Of a stretch of DNA of 64,000 bases, positions 18,970 through 31,090 are shown piece by piece. Numbering within the stretch: the first letter of the stretch is position 1; each line of letters opens with the position of its first letter. The stretch comes from Eulemur rufifrons (lineage: Eukaryota; Chordata; Mammalia; Primates; Lemuridae), in the NCBI RefSeq assembly GCF_041146395.1, contig NC_090989.1, forward strand, positions 50,804,501 through 50,868,500. The letters run 5' to 3'. Below the pieces are notes generated by a model. That model made no database searches. It was not told the origin of the DNA and saw nothing but the letters and a program-made list of their open reading frames with translations. Both the position numbers and the translations under genes were made by a program.

Positions 18970-20860
18970 AAACAGTTTATGCCTATGACTTAGCTTTATA
19001 TGCAGAAAATACAAAAAAAATTACAGATTAAACTATGAAAAGTAATCAAAGACTTGAACATGGTTGCTGAATATAAGACTGATACCCAAAATCAGCTGCA
19101 TTTCTATACATAAGCAATACATAACTATAAAATAAAACTTTTAACCATAGGATTTTCACAATGCCATCTGGAAATACCAAATAAATAGGAATACAGTTAA
19201 AGATGAGGAAAGCCATAACACAAACTGCACACACAACACAGTCTGTTTATGTCTTTATACAGAAGACAAAAAACAAAGGGTCATAACGTTTTAATGGACT
19301 GGCAAACATAAAGATGTCAATTCTCCCCAAATTGATCTAAAGATTTAATACAACACCACGCAAAAATCCCAGGAGGTATTGTTGTAGTAGAAATTGATGA
19401 ACTGATTCTAAACTTTATAGGGAAATGTCTAGAGCCAAGAATAAACGAGACAATCTTCAGTAAGAATAATACTGACAAGCTTTCACTCTTTACATTAATT
19501 AAGACAGTATGGCACTGGCGATAGACAAACAGACAAATGGAACAAAACTTAAACTTTAGAAACAAATGCATCTGGATATGGACACTGGATAGATAAGATC
19601 AATTATATGTAAGCAGCAGTGAAGAAAAAAATACTGTTTTCAATAAACACTACTGGGTCAAATGGATATACATATTAAAAAATTGTGTCTTGACCCTTAC
19701 CTCACACCACACCTAAAAATCAATTTTAAATGGATCTTAGACCTAAATATGAAAGGTAAAGGTTTTTAAAAGAAAATAAGAGAATATTACATTATTTTGG
19801 AGCTGGCAAAAAATTTAAACAGAACCCAAATGGTCAAAGCAGAAAGGAAAAATATAAATTAAAAAGCTGTGTCACGAAAAGATAGCATTAACAAACTGAA
19901 AAAGAAAACCACATATTGGGAGCAATTATTTATATATGTATAATCATTAAAAGATTTACATCTATAACATATAAAAACTTCTAAAAATAAATATGAACAA
20001 ACAACTTAAAAATTGGGCAAACAATTTTCACAAACCCAATAAAAGTAAATCAAAAAGCTCAATAAATATACAAATATGTACTCAATCTTATTGTCATTAG
20101 GAAATGTAAATTAAAAATATAATTAAATCCTATTCAACCCCAAAGAAATGACTTACTAATAAAAAAGATAAATGACTTTATAAAGTGTTGAGGAGGATAC
20201 GGAGCAACAGAAACCTTTAGGCACTGCTCATTGGTGATCAAATTGGTACAACTTTTTAAAGCACTTTGGAGGTCTACTAAAGGTAACACTTTACATAAAG
20301 TAGGAGCCAAGAATTGCATTCTTACATGTACACTCAACAGAATGTATAGATATGTTTAAAAATGTACAAGAAAAGTCCATAGCAGCACTACTGATAATAA
20401 TCCAAAAGAGGAAGACTCCAATGCCCATCAACAATAGAATGAATAGGTAAATTGTGGTATAGCTACAGCATGGAACAAAGAGAATGAACAAAGTACTGCC
20501 ACATGCAAGTACAGCGTTGAATTCCATAAACATAAGAAAGAGCAAAAAAGTCAGTTTTTTTTTAAAGAGCATAATGTGTATAATTTCAACTATGTATGAT
20601 TCTATGATGTTACATGTCAGAACCACTGTGTGCAGGCAATGACTGTATGGGACTTGCTGGGGGTTTGGGAGGAAGAGTCTTCCAAGATTCAGGTAACATA
20701 CTACTTTATTTGGGTAGCATTTACATTAGTGCGATCACTTTGTAAAAATATGTCACCCCATATTTATGATTTTTGCACTTTTCTCTATGCACATTAAACT
20801 TTAATTATATATTAAACTTTAGAAAAATATTATGTTAAAAATCTAAGATAAAAAAAAAAA
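18970..20860 (+). mobile_element. L1 fossil: ORF2 3' part plus 3'UTR
   Basis: This is a diverged LINE-1 fragment on the plus strand. Landmarks of the L1 ORF2 C-terminal region are readable, for example gatgtcaattctccccaaa (about 19314) and the later words atgcccatcaacaatagaa (about 20420). The 3'UTR-like end has tttttgcacttttctctat and an A-rich tail near 20850. Frameshifts and stops are numerous, so it encodes nothing. The divergence suggests an old L1M-type element. Confidence 0.85.
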
Positions 20861-20947
20861 ACAAAGAAATGTGGAAATGGACAAAGTAACTGCCATAATA
20901 CAAACAAGGAAATCAACGTATTTCTTTTGTTGTTTGTTGTTTTTGCA

Positions 20948-20967
20948 GTGGTGGTGGTGGTGGTGGG
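20948..20967. repeat. (GGT)n short tandem repeat
   Basis: Six consecutive GTG/GGT triplets lie after a T-rich run, just beyond the end of the L1 fossil. Confidence 0.85.
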
Positions 20968-21457
20968 CTTGAAACCCATTCTGCTAAGGGATATCTACCG
21001 TTATTTTGATCTTAAACAAAAAGAAAATCTGTTTTATTTATAGTAACCCATCTCTATTTTTAATTTTATTTAAATTGTTTCAGAAAATTCACCTTGATCA
21101 GCAAAAATATGTTCAGTGTCAGTACTTTTAAATTGAGGGCTAGCTTTGTTCACAGGATAATAGGACACTCATAAGATATATGATATGTTTTGATTTTTAT
21201 TACAGATGTAAAATATTAACACTGTGATTGCTAAGTCCATTGACATTTTGTATATAGATATTCCTTAAATCCAATTTTTTCTTGTAATGACTCAATTTCT
21301 TAAATGATATGAAAATAAATTCTTTTCAGACTATTACTGTGCTTGCTATTCCATCAATGAGGGAAAAACAATTCTCTTCCAGTAGGCCACAGAAAGAGCA
21401 TTATCAAAACTACTCTGGTCAAAGAGTTGCTTTATAACAAATCATCTTTGATATGAT

Positions 21458-21473
21458 GGTAACCATGGTTACC
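21458..21473. promoter_or_regulatory. 16-bp perfect palindrome resembling an RFX X-box
   Basis: GGTAACCATGGTTACC reads the same on both strands. The core GTAACCATGGTTAC resembles the palindromic X-box bound by RFX factors (GTTGCCATGGCAAC type), with two changes in each half. It lies in the 16-kb CBLB intron in otherwise unremarkable sequence. Regulatory function is a guess from the motif only. Confidence 0.3.
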
Positions 21474-22689
21474 AAGGATAGTCCTAATTAGATGTAGCCA
21501 TTCGTTCTCATAAATGAAAATTCCTGATATTCACAGAGAAAGATACAGATACTGGGTATTTGTGATAAATTTCTTTTTCTTTGTCAAAAAGCTCATAACA
21601 TTTTGTCCTTAGTGTAGATAAGCATCACTTCTGTGTACAGTGGACAAGTATCATTCTCATTGCCATATACTGAAACCTAAATCTAGAATCATAACATTTT
21701 TTATAAGACTGCAGGAACAAAGGAAATAGCTTCTTTAGTATTATTTCTCATTTTCTCAATAACTTCAGTCATATGATACATTTGATGCTTTTTAACTTCT
21801 GGTCTCACATCCTAACCTTTGGACATAATAAATAATAAACTTACTGTAGCCATGAAATTACTTTGCACGTAATTCTATTTGTTTTCTGACTTTGAAAATA
21901 AAGTTTATTAGTGGAAAGAAATTAGAAAAGGAGCTATAAGCACAATCCATAAAATATGTAATTTTTTAATTTTTTCTATTTAGAAGCCACTAACCATAGA
22001 ATAGAAAGATTCTGGTCTTAATGAATATTTGTTCTTTTCTTTCTAAAGCACAACTTTTCTTTAGTATATTTTCTCTGAAAATGTAATACTTGGTAAGTTC
22101 ATGCAATACAATAGCTCAGGGGTCATGGCAAGATGCCTTTGATCTGCTGAGGTCAGATTAAATAAAATTAGAAAATTATATATTCTAAAATTAGAAAGTT
22201 CTGCCACAGAGAGGCTTAAGTAAGGCTTTGAAATGATGTTCTCTTTAGCAAGAGGAGCTCAGCCTTACAAACAAACAATAAAAGCCAGTAATAAAACAAA
22301 ATTCCTCATAAATCTCTCAACATAGGTCAATTAAGTTAAGAAGCAATGGGCAAAGCCTCCTAGAAGTATAAGATAATTTGCGACAAAAGAAATAACTTTC
22401 AACAACACTTCTAAAACTCTGACAAGAGAAACTATGTATATCCTACTGTGCTTAGATCACCCAAAAATTCCTTTTAATAAGAGAAACTACTGATATTTTG
22501 AATAATTCCTTTGTTATTGAGGAATAACAAAGCAAAACAAAACTATAGAGGGAAAATAATTATTGTGTTTCCTATTAATAATCAAATTTTAAAATAAGGA
22601 GTCTAATTATTAGCAGTCTATTTATGAAAAACAAATCCCTGCACATTGACTTTAAAAAGTTTTATTTACTTTGCTATTGAGTCATATTT

Positions 22690-23470
22690 TCTCTACCAAC
22701 AGAACATGATCCCAAAGAACTGCAGAGTTTGAGATTCCACCCTACTTGCAAACTAACAAGTTGGCCTACTACAGATTTATGTACAGTGGAAGAGGACACC
22801 AGGTTTCTGGGTCAGAGTCAAAGGACTTTGTTTCTCACAGCAAGAGCAGTGGCTAGCATAACAGCATTTTCTTATACATATTCCCTGAATACTGATTCCC
22901 CTAAGAGAATGCAAAGAAGGCCAGGTGACATCAGTATACACTGTGAATTTTATTACTGGAGTAGAACCTAGAACCTAGAACTTAAGGAGCCAAATCTTTC
23001 ATAATGGGCAATAAATACGCCTGTACAATCAAATGGGTGGAGACCGCTGCTCGAATTCATTATCATAGGATAGCAAGAGCGATGCACCTATCACATGAGT
23101 GTGAATACTTTCCTACATAAAACCTATCAATGTTTCCCCATTGTCAGGATTCCAAAGAAAAGAGTTCTAATAGTGCAACTCTGCATCTGGAAAACAAAAG
23201 TCCAAAGGGCCAGAAAAGAACAGAGCTTTCAAAGCAGTGGAGTCTCTATTGTAGGTCATAAATCATTATCCCTTGTTTGGATTACATGTTCACCAAGGAA
23301 TCTTCTGGGCATAATATGGCTACACAGATGATTTATCTATAGTGACGTAAGCATCCTCAACTGCCTGATCGTGGCATTGATCACTGTGAATTAATAAAAC
23401 TATTATTCTGTGTTATAGATCAGTTTGTGAGTTTATCTAATTTGTGTCTACTCTCTAAACATACTCTTGA
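22690..23470 (+). mobile_element. Candidate LTR-like retroelement fragment, unclassified
   Basis: The segment is distinctly less AT-rich than its surroundings and has several CpGs. It ends with an aataaa signal (23393-23398) 20 bp before a gtgtta word, as an LTR would. I recognise the wording loosely as a mammalian repeat (for example ggtttctgggtcagagtcaa and gcatcctcaactgcctgatc) but cannot name the family. Both open frames inside it (80 and 78 codons) share its boundaries and are probably not genes. No clear target duplication was found. Confidence 0.45.
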
Positions 23471-23803
23471 TTCTAATAAAGTCAAGTTTCAAGGATGAGA
23501 ACCAGAACCTAAATTACGGTGATTTAACTGAGGTTAATGTCACTTATTGAGGGGTTCAGAGTAAAGAGAGTAAGGAAAAACAAAACAAGAGTAAGAAAAA
23601 CATGAATGTATTTATTTAACGTTTGAAGTTACTGTAAAACTGTCTTTTGAACTACAGCAGACACCATAACAATTCAGGCCCAGTCATGGCATTCCCCACT
23701 GAATAGACTGGAAGGCTCCTCAGTAGTATGTGCACAACGTATACAAAATACCAGCTTCTCCCTAGATGCTGAGCACTCCTCTGACTACTCCTGTAAATAA
23801 CTA

Positions 23804-25125
23804 CAGTCATACCTCATTTTATTGCACTTCATTTTATTGCATTTTGCGGATACTGAGTATTTTACAAATTGAAAGTTTGTGGCAACCCTGCATTTAACAA
23901 GTCTATTGGTGCCATTTTTTCAACAGCACATACTGATGTCATGCCTCTCAGTCACACTTTGCTCATTCTCACTATATCCCAAATATTCAGTGTTGTTATA
24001 TGTGTTATAGTGATCTGTGATCAGTGATCTTTGATGTTACTATTGAAATTATTTTGGCGCACCACAAGGGCGCATGGTGCCCATGTTAGACAGCAAACTT
24101 CATGTATAAATGTTGTGTGTGATCTGACTTCTCCACTAACTGGCCATTTCCCCTTCTCTCCCTCTCCTCGGGGCTCTCTATCCCCAAAAACACAGTAATG
24201 ATAAATTAATTAGGCCAATGAATAACCCTAGCATACCCTCTAAGTGTTCTAATGAAAGGAAGAATCACGTCTCTCACTTTAAAAGATATAAATGATTAAG
24301 CTTAGTGACGAAGGCAGGTCAAAAGCTGAGACAGGCAGAAAGCTAGGCTTCCTGCAGCAAACAGACTGCCAAGTTGTGAATGCAAAGGAAGAGTTCTTGA
24401 AGGAAATGAAAAGTACTAGTGAACACATGAATGATAAGAAAACGAAACAGCCTTATTGCTGATAAGAAGAAAGTTTTAATGGTATGGATAGAAGATCAAA
24501 CCAGTCACAATATTCTTTTAAGTCAAAACCTAATCTAGAGCAAGGCCCTAACTGTCCTCAATCCTATGAAGGCTGACAGAAGTAAGAAAGCTGCAGGAAA
24601 AAAGTTGAGGCTAGCAGAGGTTGGTTCGTGAGGTCTAAAGAAAGAACCCAGTCTCCACAACATATTAATAAAAGTGCAAGGTGATGGAGAAGCTGCAAGT
24701 TATCCAGAAGATCTAGCTAAAATAATGGATGAAGGTGGCTACACTAAACCACAGATTTTCAATGTAGACCAAAGATGTAGCCTTAAAATGACCGATACCA
24801 TCTAGCATTTTCATACCTACAGAAGAGAAGTCAATGCCTTGCTTCAAAGCTTCAAAGGACAGGCTGACTTTTGTTTGGAACAAATGAAGCTGGTAACTTT
24901 AAGTTGAACCCAACACTCATTTACTATTCTGAAAATCCTATGGCCTAAAATGTATGCTAAATCTACTATGCCTGTGTTGTATAAATGGAAAAACAAAGCC
25001 TGAATTACTGAGTTTTAAACTCATTATTAAGATCTACTGTTCACAGAAAAAAGATTTCTTTCAAAATAAAGCACTGCTCACTGGCAATGCACCTGGTCAC
25101 TCAAGAGCATTGATGACAATGTACT
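23804..25125 (+). mobile_element. Tigger1 (pogo/Tc1-mariner) DNA transposon, 3'-truncated fossil
   Basis: The block starts right after a TA dinucleotide (23802-23803) with cagtcatacctcattttatt and the 'ttattgcatttt' terminal pattern. Next comes the 5' untranslated part (gatctgtgatcagtgatct) and then the transposase region, readable through phrases such as taaatgattaagcttagtga (about 24290) and cagatttttcaatgtagacc (about 24750), ending in the catalytic-domain region (aatgcacctggtcactcaag, about 25088). In life the family encodes a CENP-B-like helix-turn-helix, DDE transposase. Here the reading frame is broken by many indels and stops, and roughly the last 1.1 kb and the 3' inverted repeat are missing. 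Confidence 0.92.
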
Positions 25126-25999
25126 AGTAAAATTAACCATTTGTGATATTCCTGAGGCAATTGTCTAATGGTACAGAACTAATTTAAAGTATTTATCATC
25201 TTTGTATACCCTGTCTTCCCCAAATTGAATACGTACCACTTAAAGGTAGAAAGTTATAATCTGGCATCTTATTTGTTCTTTCTATCTAGGGTCTTGTTAC
25301 AGTGAGTTGAACTAAATAGGCCTCCCATAAATATGCAAGGTTTTATTTTCCTTACTGACATAAAGATACTTAGATTTTTTTAAAAAAAGGCAACAATGGG
25401 AGGTGGCTAACTAGTAGAACTATTAATTAGCAATTAGTTAAGTCCTATTTTAGCTCTTTCTCCTTTCTTTCTAGAGTATCTGTTGAAGCAGTTTCATTGT
25501 AAGAGCCCTTAATTTCTACTGTGTACACCCTCTTTTAATTAAATATAGTTAAGCTGTTTTTTCTTTAGCTAATGGGAAAATTGATCTAGTTAACATGCTA
25601 GAACATGTTATTTCGCTCACTGGAAAGGTAAATAAATCATTTTCCTTTGTTTCTTATTAGAAGTGAAAGAAAAATATACAAAACCAAAGAAGGTCCGTAC
25701 CACTTCCCCCAGAAATCAAAGGTAAAGGCAATAAATTGAGCTATAAATAGATTATTTTTCTCTATGGTAAGGAAGACAGTTTCTCATCTTCAACCCTATC
25801 TTTTATCTACAGATACACATAATATTAAAATATTTTTTTCATTTTTTTTTTGTTTTTGCTTTTAGATTGCTAGGGCATGTGGAAATTCCATCATACAATG
25901 GCAAATATTAATTATATTATTTGTGGAAGTAATAATAAATATACTGATAGCATTTGGAGAAAGAGTAAAAGCTTAAATTGATGAATTATCCTATAATAT

Positions 26000-26230
26000 A
26001 CAGAGCTGATAATGTGCCAGATATAGTTTTATGTGCCCTTTCACTTTCACAATAACCCTAGTCGGTACTATTAGTATTATCCACATTTTATAAGTCAGGA
26101 AACAGATGGATAGAGAAACCCAGTAGCTTCCCCAAAGTCATACAGCTAGTAAAGGTTGCAGCTGGAACCTGCACAGACAACCTGGCTCGAGAACCTGAAT
26201 ACCTAACACTAAACACGCTGTCTCGCAATT
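26000..26230 (-). mobile_element. MIR
   Basis: The words attatccacattttataagt, caggaaacagatggatagag, gtcatacagctagtaaaggt and acctggctcgagaacctga give the full core of a reversed MIR. Confidence 0.8.
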
Positions 26231-26339
26231 GTAATAATTAAGCAAGCAAACTCCGCCTCTTTATGTCTCCATCTCACGTGCTCATGCACATTCCTCTGCT
26301 TCTCAACACATCTGAATTAAATGTACAATAGTTCCTGAA

Positions 26340-26680
26340 AGTCTATACATTGTGCTGAGCTACTGCAGAACTAAATAAGCCTGATTCCATGGAGCTTATA
26401 ATCTAAGGGGAAGTGTGACAACTAGATAAATAATTTTAATATAACGATAAAAATAGTAAATGAAGAAGATAAGCTATAGTTTAGAGGAGTTTAAGAAGAG
26501 ATCTAGTAATAACAATAGGGCAAATTCTTGAGCAAGATGAACTTTGAGGGATCAGTAAGAATTCTTATGCCAGAGATTATAAAAATCTTTAAGTGGAGGG
26601 AGCAATGTGAGGAAAGACATAGAAATCCATAATTGCTGACATGGTCATAGAACAGCCAAATAAGCCAACCTGACAGAAGA
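26340..26680 (-). mobile_element. L2 fragment
   Basis: In plus-strand reading it has ttgtgctgagctactgcaga, ccatggagcttataatctaa and then a purine-rich region, the pattern of a reversed L2 3' half. Confidence 0.55.
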
Positions 26681-27239
26681 AGAAGACATAAGTAAAGGAA
26701 AAGAGTGCTTACATGGTAGAAAAATTACATCACATCTCATACATTCAACCAACAAATACTGTATATAATACATATATACAGTATTCAAAGGACTCATTCA
26801 ATGATCATTTGAAGAACTGCTTAAATATTATACTGAAAATGGAGTTAGCATAACTGAAACCATTGAACACAGAGGATGACATATAATAATTCTAATAAAT
26901 GTGTCTGTTTTCACTAATTTTTGGATAAAAAGTCATTGCGGAGCCTTGCAATCAAGCAGGAAAGACCCACATAGTAAACATACATTCTGTAATATACATG
27001 TGTCTAAAATATAATAGGAAAATAATGGAGTAATTAACATAGACCATGTGGAGGGGTGTATATGAGTGAGAAAAATCCAGAAAAAGGGACTTCAGAACTG
27101 GACTTGAAGAAAGCAGTCAAAATTCTGAGAAACAAATAGAGAAGAGAGGTTCTGTGGAGTAGAACTGTAGTAAATGATAATTTAAAAAGATCAATTTGTA
27201 GATAATAAAGTCATAACAAAATGAGAGCAGAGGACAGAC

Positions 27240-27520
27240 ACTATTCATCCATTGATTATTCACATAGGCTGTTAACTGTTAGTGCTCCATGTTACAGGAA
27301 ACATACCAGGCTCAAACAAACAAACAAAAAAACACAAATAAGTAAGACATAGTCTCTGCCTTCAAAGAAACTTTCTAACCTATTGGAAATCTGTCAATTG
27401 GGAAACGGGGAAATGTCAGCAATTCATTGTAATCTAGGATGACAGATGAGAGCCCAGGTGCATGGCGGTACAGAGTAGGGATATTCACTTTAGATTAGGA
27501 TAGTCGAGGAAAGCTTCCAA
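27240..27520 (-). mobile_element. L2 fragment
   Basis: Phrases such as gtaagacatagtctctgcct followed by caaagaaactttctaaccta and later gtcgaggaaagcttccaaag follow a reversed L2. A (CAAA)n run lies inside it near 27315. Confidence 0.55.
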
Positions 27521-28556
27521 AGTGGTAACCATGGGTAGGGCATGGGTGACTGGCTCTCCAAGCAGTGGGGTATATAGGGAAACAAAGATATAGAGGAGTG
27601 GAAAATGAGACACATGAGTGTTGAGTGTTCTTTGTTACATTGGGAAACATGAGTGTTGAGTAGTTTGTTTCTTTGGAGATGAGCTGAGTATAAAAAATTA
27701 AGCTAGAAAAAAACACTTCCTAAAACTTGTCATTTTAATGGAGTTTTATTTAGACTTTAACTCTGAATCCAATCTTATGGAAGAACTTTAAGCAAAAGAT
27801 TGGAATGATTAAAAGTTCTGCTTTTTTGAGAGCTAACTGGTCTCACTAAGAAGAACAACTGGACACACTGTTATTAAAGATAGGGAGACCAATCAGAAGG
27901 CTATTGCAGTAATCCAGGCAAGAGTTTTTAACTTCAACTTAAAGATGAGAACTTGAACTAAATTAAGTATGGGGAGAAGAGGATGCGTAAGAAGACTCAA
28001 GAGTTAGAATCCTTGGTTCTTTCTGAATTATAATTTGTTTGAAAATTTATGTCTAAATCTCCTCAATGTCAAGAAGTACATAGCATGAGTAGCCAGGAAG
28101 TGCTACCTGACTTGCCGAGAAAAATGATAGCCACTCAGAGTCTAATCACATTAATGTTCATTTTTTTTAAATAGCTAGTAATATACTTTTTGAGCTTCAT
28201 GCTTAGTTTCTAGATTATAAACTACTATTCCAGAGTGTGGAGATTTAGTTTGCTATTGGTTTCATTTTGCAGAAAATACTTAGATACATTTATTCAATTA
28301 ATGTCATTTTTCTTTGCCTACATATTTCTACTATATCCAGGCCAACAGACTAAAAAAGCAAAAGCAAGATTAAACTGTTAAAATATTAAAATAATTTGCA
28401 TAAAAACTGAACAAATGCAGAATTTCCCAACCAGTTGGCCATGGTACATTGTTGTGTTATGGCTCCCTTTGGGCCTCAAGGTAGACAGAGTCTCTCAGTT
28501 GCTGGGCTTGGGCCCTGAGCAGAGAGGCGGTCCAGCCACAACTTCAAAAAGGACAG

Positions 28557-28745
28557 TGCTATGGTTTGAATGGCCCCTCCAAAACTCATGTTGAAATTTA
28601 ATCGCCATTGTGACTGTAGTAAGACAGTGAAACCTTTAAGAGGTGATCAAGTCCTGAAGACCCTGCCCTCATGAATGGATTAATGGTTCTATTTAATGCT
28701 GTTTTCAAGTTTAAAGGCACTAACGGGTTAGGTTAAATGAAAGCA
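28557..28745 (+). mobile_element. MaLR-type LTR fragment
   Basis: It starts tgctatggtttgaatggccc and continues with ccaaaactcatgttgaaatt, ttaagaggtgatcaagtcct and cctcatgaatggattaatgg, the 5' part of a MaLR-class LTR. The 3' half is missing or unrecognisable. Confidence 0.7.
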
Positions 28746-30469
28746 TTCTCACACGGCCTCAATGTGTAGCAGGATAAATGACAGGCATGCTGCCATAGGA
28801 GAACTAAGTTTTGGGAAAATACAAACTAGTATTAAAGCATAATGAAAATAAAATAATCTAAGCCTTTGAAAGGATTACACTATACATGTATGTGTTTATT
28901 CATTCAATAAAATACTATGGAACTATGAGGTGAAAACCCATGGAGAATATGTTTTCTCCAATTATCTAATAAAGGAATCATTAATTTGGATGACTATAAA
29001 AATATGTATAAATTCCAGAAGTAGCTTGAAATTTGGCTAATATCCACAAAATAAAAATGTTCAAGACAAATTAAGCAACCTTCTCAATTCAGTGAAAACA
29101 GGAGACAAAGGCAAAAGGATTTGGTAGGCAGGGAGAGTACTTAATCGGCATTTCAAGAATTCCCCATTTGATATAGTAGTAATTTCACTCATGTAACAGC
29201 TGAACAGAAATTTCAGTCCCTTGATATCTGTGGTTATAAATAAAGGAAAATAAAGGTGTCTCAAATGCATAATTCTCTGTGGCTTGAGGTGCCAGCAAAC
29301 TCCTCTCTTAAAAAACATGTTAACAATCTTTCCATTTTTTACTGACCTTATGACAAGTAAACAATTTTATAACCCACCAGAATTTTCAGTTTTCAAAAAG
29401 AAATACCACAAACAATTTGTCCTACATGTTTTTTTAAAACTTTCAGAGAAAGTTTATTATGAAGGTTATCAACTGCTTGCACTAGGCTTACCGTGTTAAT
29501 ACACGAACTGCAGCTGCAGGAAACCCCCTCAGTTCTTACATCCTGAACTTAGCAAGGCCTTCTGCTTTCTACAAATATTTAATAAGTATACTCTTGACTG
29601 TTATTCTAATACAGATGAAAATAAACCTTTTTGTTAAAAATTCTACCACATTTGTGAATGAATATAGGAATAGTACAAATAACTAGATTTCTAGGATACA
29701 AAATGTCCATGTTAATGGCAATAATGGTATTTTCTCCTTTAATATCTAGAAATAATTCAGAATCTATTTTAGTATAAAATGTGGAAAATAGGCTTCGATA
29801 TTTTTAAAGCCAAAAACTATGTATTTAATAAAACGTGCATTACTCTATGTAATTATATCCCAATCTTGGTGGTAGCTCTAGATAAAAATAGTACTTTGTA
29901 AACAAGAAAAGAAAAACCAATATTACAGTTCACCATTATCAAAGCACTAAAACGTAAAGTGTATACCAATATTTTATATGTCTAATTTCATCAGTTAAGG
30001 GATAAATATAGATCTTTAATACAGGATTAAACAATAATCTATGTGTAAGCAATCAATTTTCCTCCTTACTATTCTGCCAGGGTTTTACCTATATTCTAGA
30101 TGTTCTGAGGGTGCACTCTCATTAAAAGGGACCCTTAAAAGGTTATTGAGGAAACCACTTGTCTCATGATCCTCAATTCTTAGTCATCTTACTAAGACAT
30201 TCGGTAAAAGTTTTGCAAGTTTTATAGAAGTTATGCTGACTTTAGACATTCAATTCCTATTATCTATTTACTGAGCTCACCAGAATTTGTAGCTGAGTAG
30301 GAAGCACCTAATGGAAAACAACTTTATCCAGCTACTCTGTGCTATACTGCAACTTTGTGATAACACTATCCTCTATATCATATTCACATGTGTATACTCT
30401 CTGTGTAATAAAACAAAGAAATGGTAGATCAGGGTTCTAGGGCCTTCTCTTTCCTCAATTTCAAATCTT

Positions 30470-30720
30470 AGCTTAGCACACCACCTTCTCTAGGAGGCAG
30501 TCCCTGATTACTCCAATTCTGAAGCAACTGTTCTCTAATCAGAGCAATTTATTTATGCCATTTTTAAAGAATCTATTCCCTTCTACTTTTTATTTTGTAT
30601 ATATGTCTTAGGTGTATACTCACAAGAAGTTATGAGCTTCTCATACAGAGACACTACCTTGTATATTTCTGCTACTTCGAGCAAACTAACTCAATGAATA
30701 CTCAACAAATAAATAACACT
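30470..30720 (+). mobile_element. L2 3'-end fragment
   Basis: It reads in L2 order: caccttctctaggaggcagt, ctgattactccaattctgaa, then a tail with caatgaatactcaacaaata. It ends about 220 bp from the exon at 30944. Confidence 0.65.
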
Positions 30721-30943
30721 GTATAATCTGATATTATTTTGTAAAAATTAAAAAACTATTTCATTATTCAGACACACTTTTGGTGCTGTCACCAAAATCT
30801 ACCAATCAAAACACTTATCAAAAACACTCAAATACATTTTCAAAATACTCAAGTAAAATCTACTCTATACCAAATGCAACTGGAGCTAGGACTAGGTAAC
30901 CACTGAAAGATGGATCTAAACTATAAAAATGATTTTTACTCAC

Positions 30944-31090
30944 TTGTCTCCAAAAAACTTTCTCCAAAATTCAGCAGCATCTGCTTTTGTGATACGAAAG
31001 TTATCTCCCTGGAATTGACCATTGGGAAAGATTGCTTTGATTTCCGCCAGCATGTGACTGAAGATAAGGGACAGTTTTGTGAGATTTCGT
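30944..31090 (-). CDS. CBLB: CBLB internal coding exon (probably exon 4): end of four-helix bundle, start of EF-hand
   Basis: Cbl-b is a RING E3 ubiquitin ligase that restrains T-cell and receptor tyrosine-kinase signalling in the cytoplasm; its N-terminal TKB domain docks on phosphotyrosine substrates. This 147-nt exon completes an Arg codon (AG|A), encodes 48 residues beginning [10 protein letters not shown] and ending FWRKFFGD, and leaves two bases (AA) of a Lys codon. The peptide is as I remember human CBLB: the last helix of the four-helix bundle and entry to the EF-hand. On the minus strand the acceptor is a pyrimidine-rich run ending ctgcag, and the donor is gtgagt. CBL and CBLC are alternatives by family; [10 protein letters not shown] and the FFGDK ending favour CBLB. 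The exon is phase 2 at both ends, so skipping it would keep the frame. Its donor supplies an in-frame TGA if the intron is retained. Confidence 0.97.

Noticed and set aside
28420..28540. Possible DNA-transposon fossil (words ccaaccagttggccatggta and gtgttatggctccctttggg)
   Set aside because: It has some resemblance to known mammalian DNA repeats, but too short and diverged to assign.
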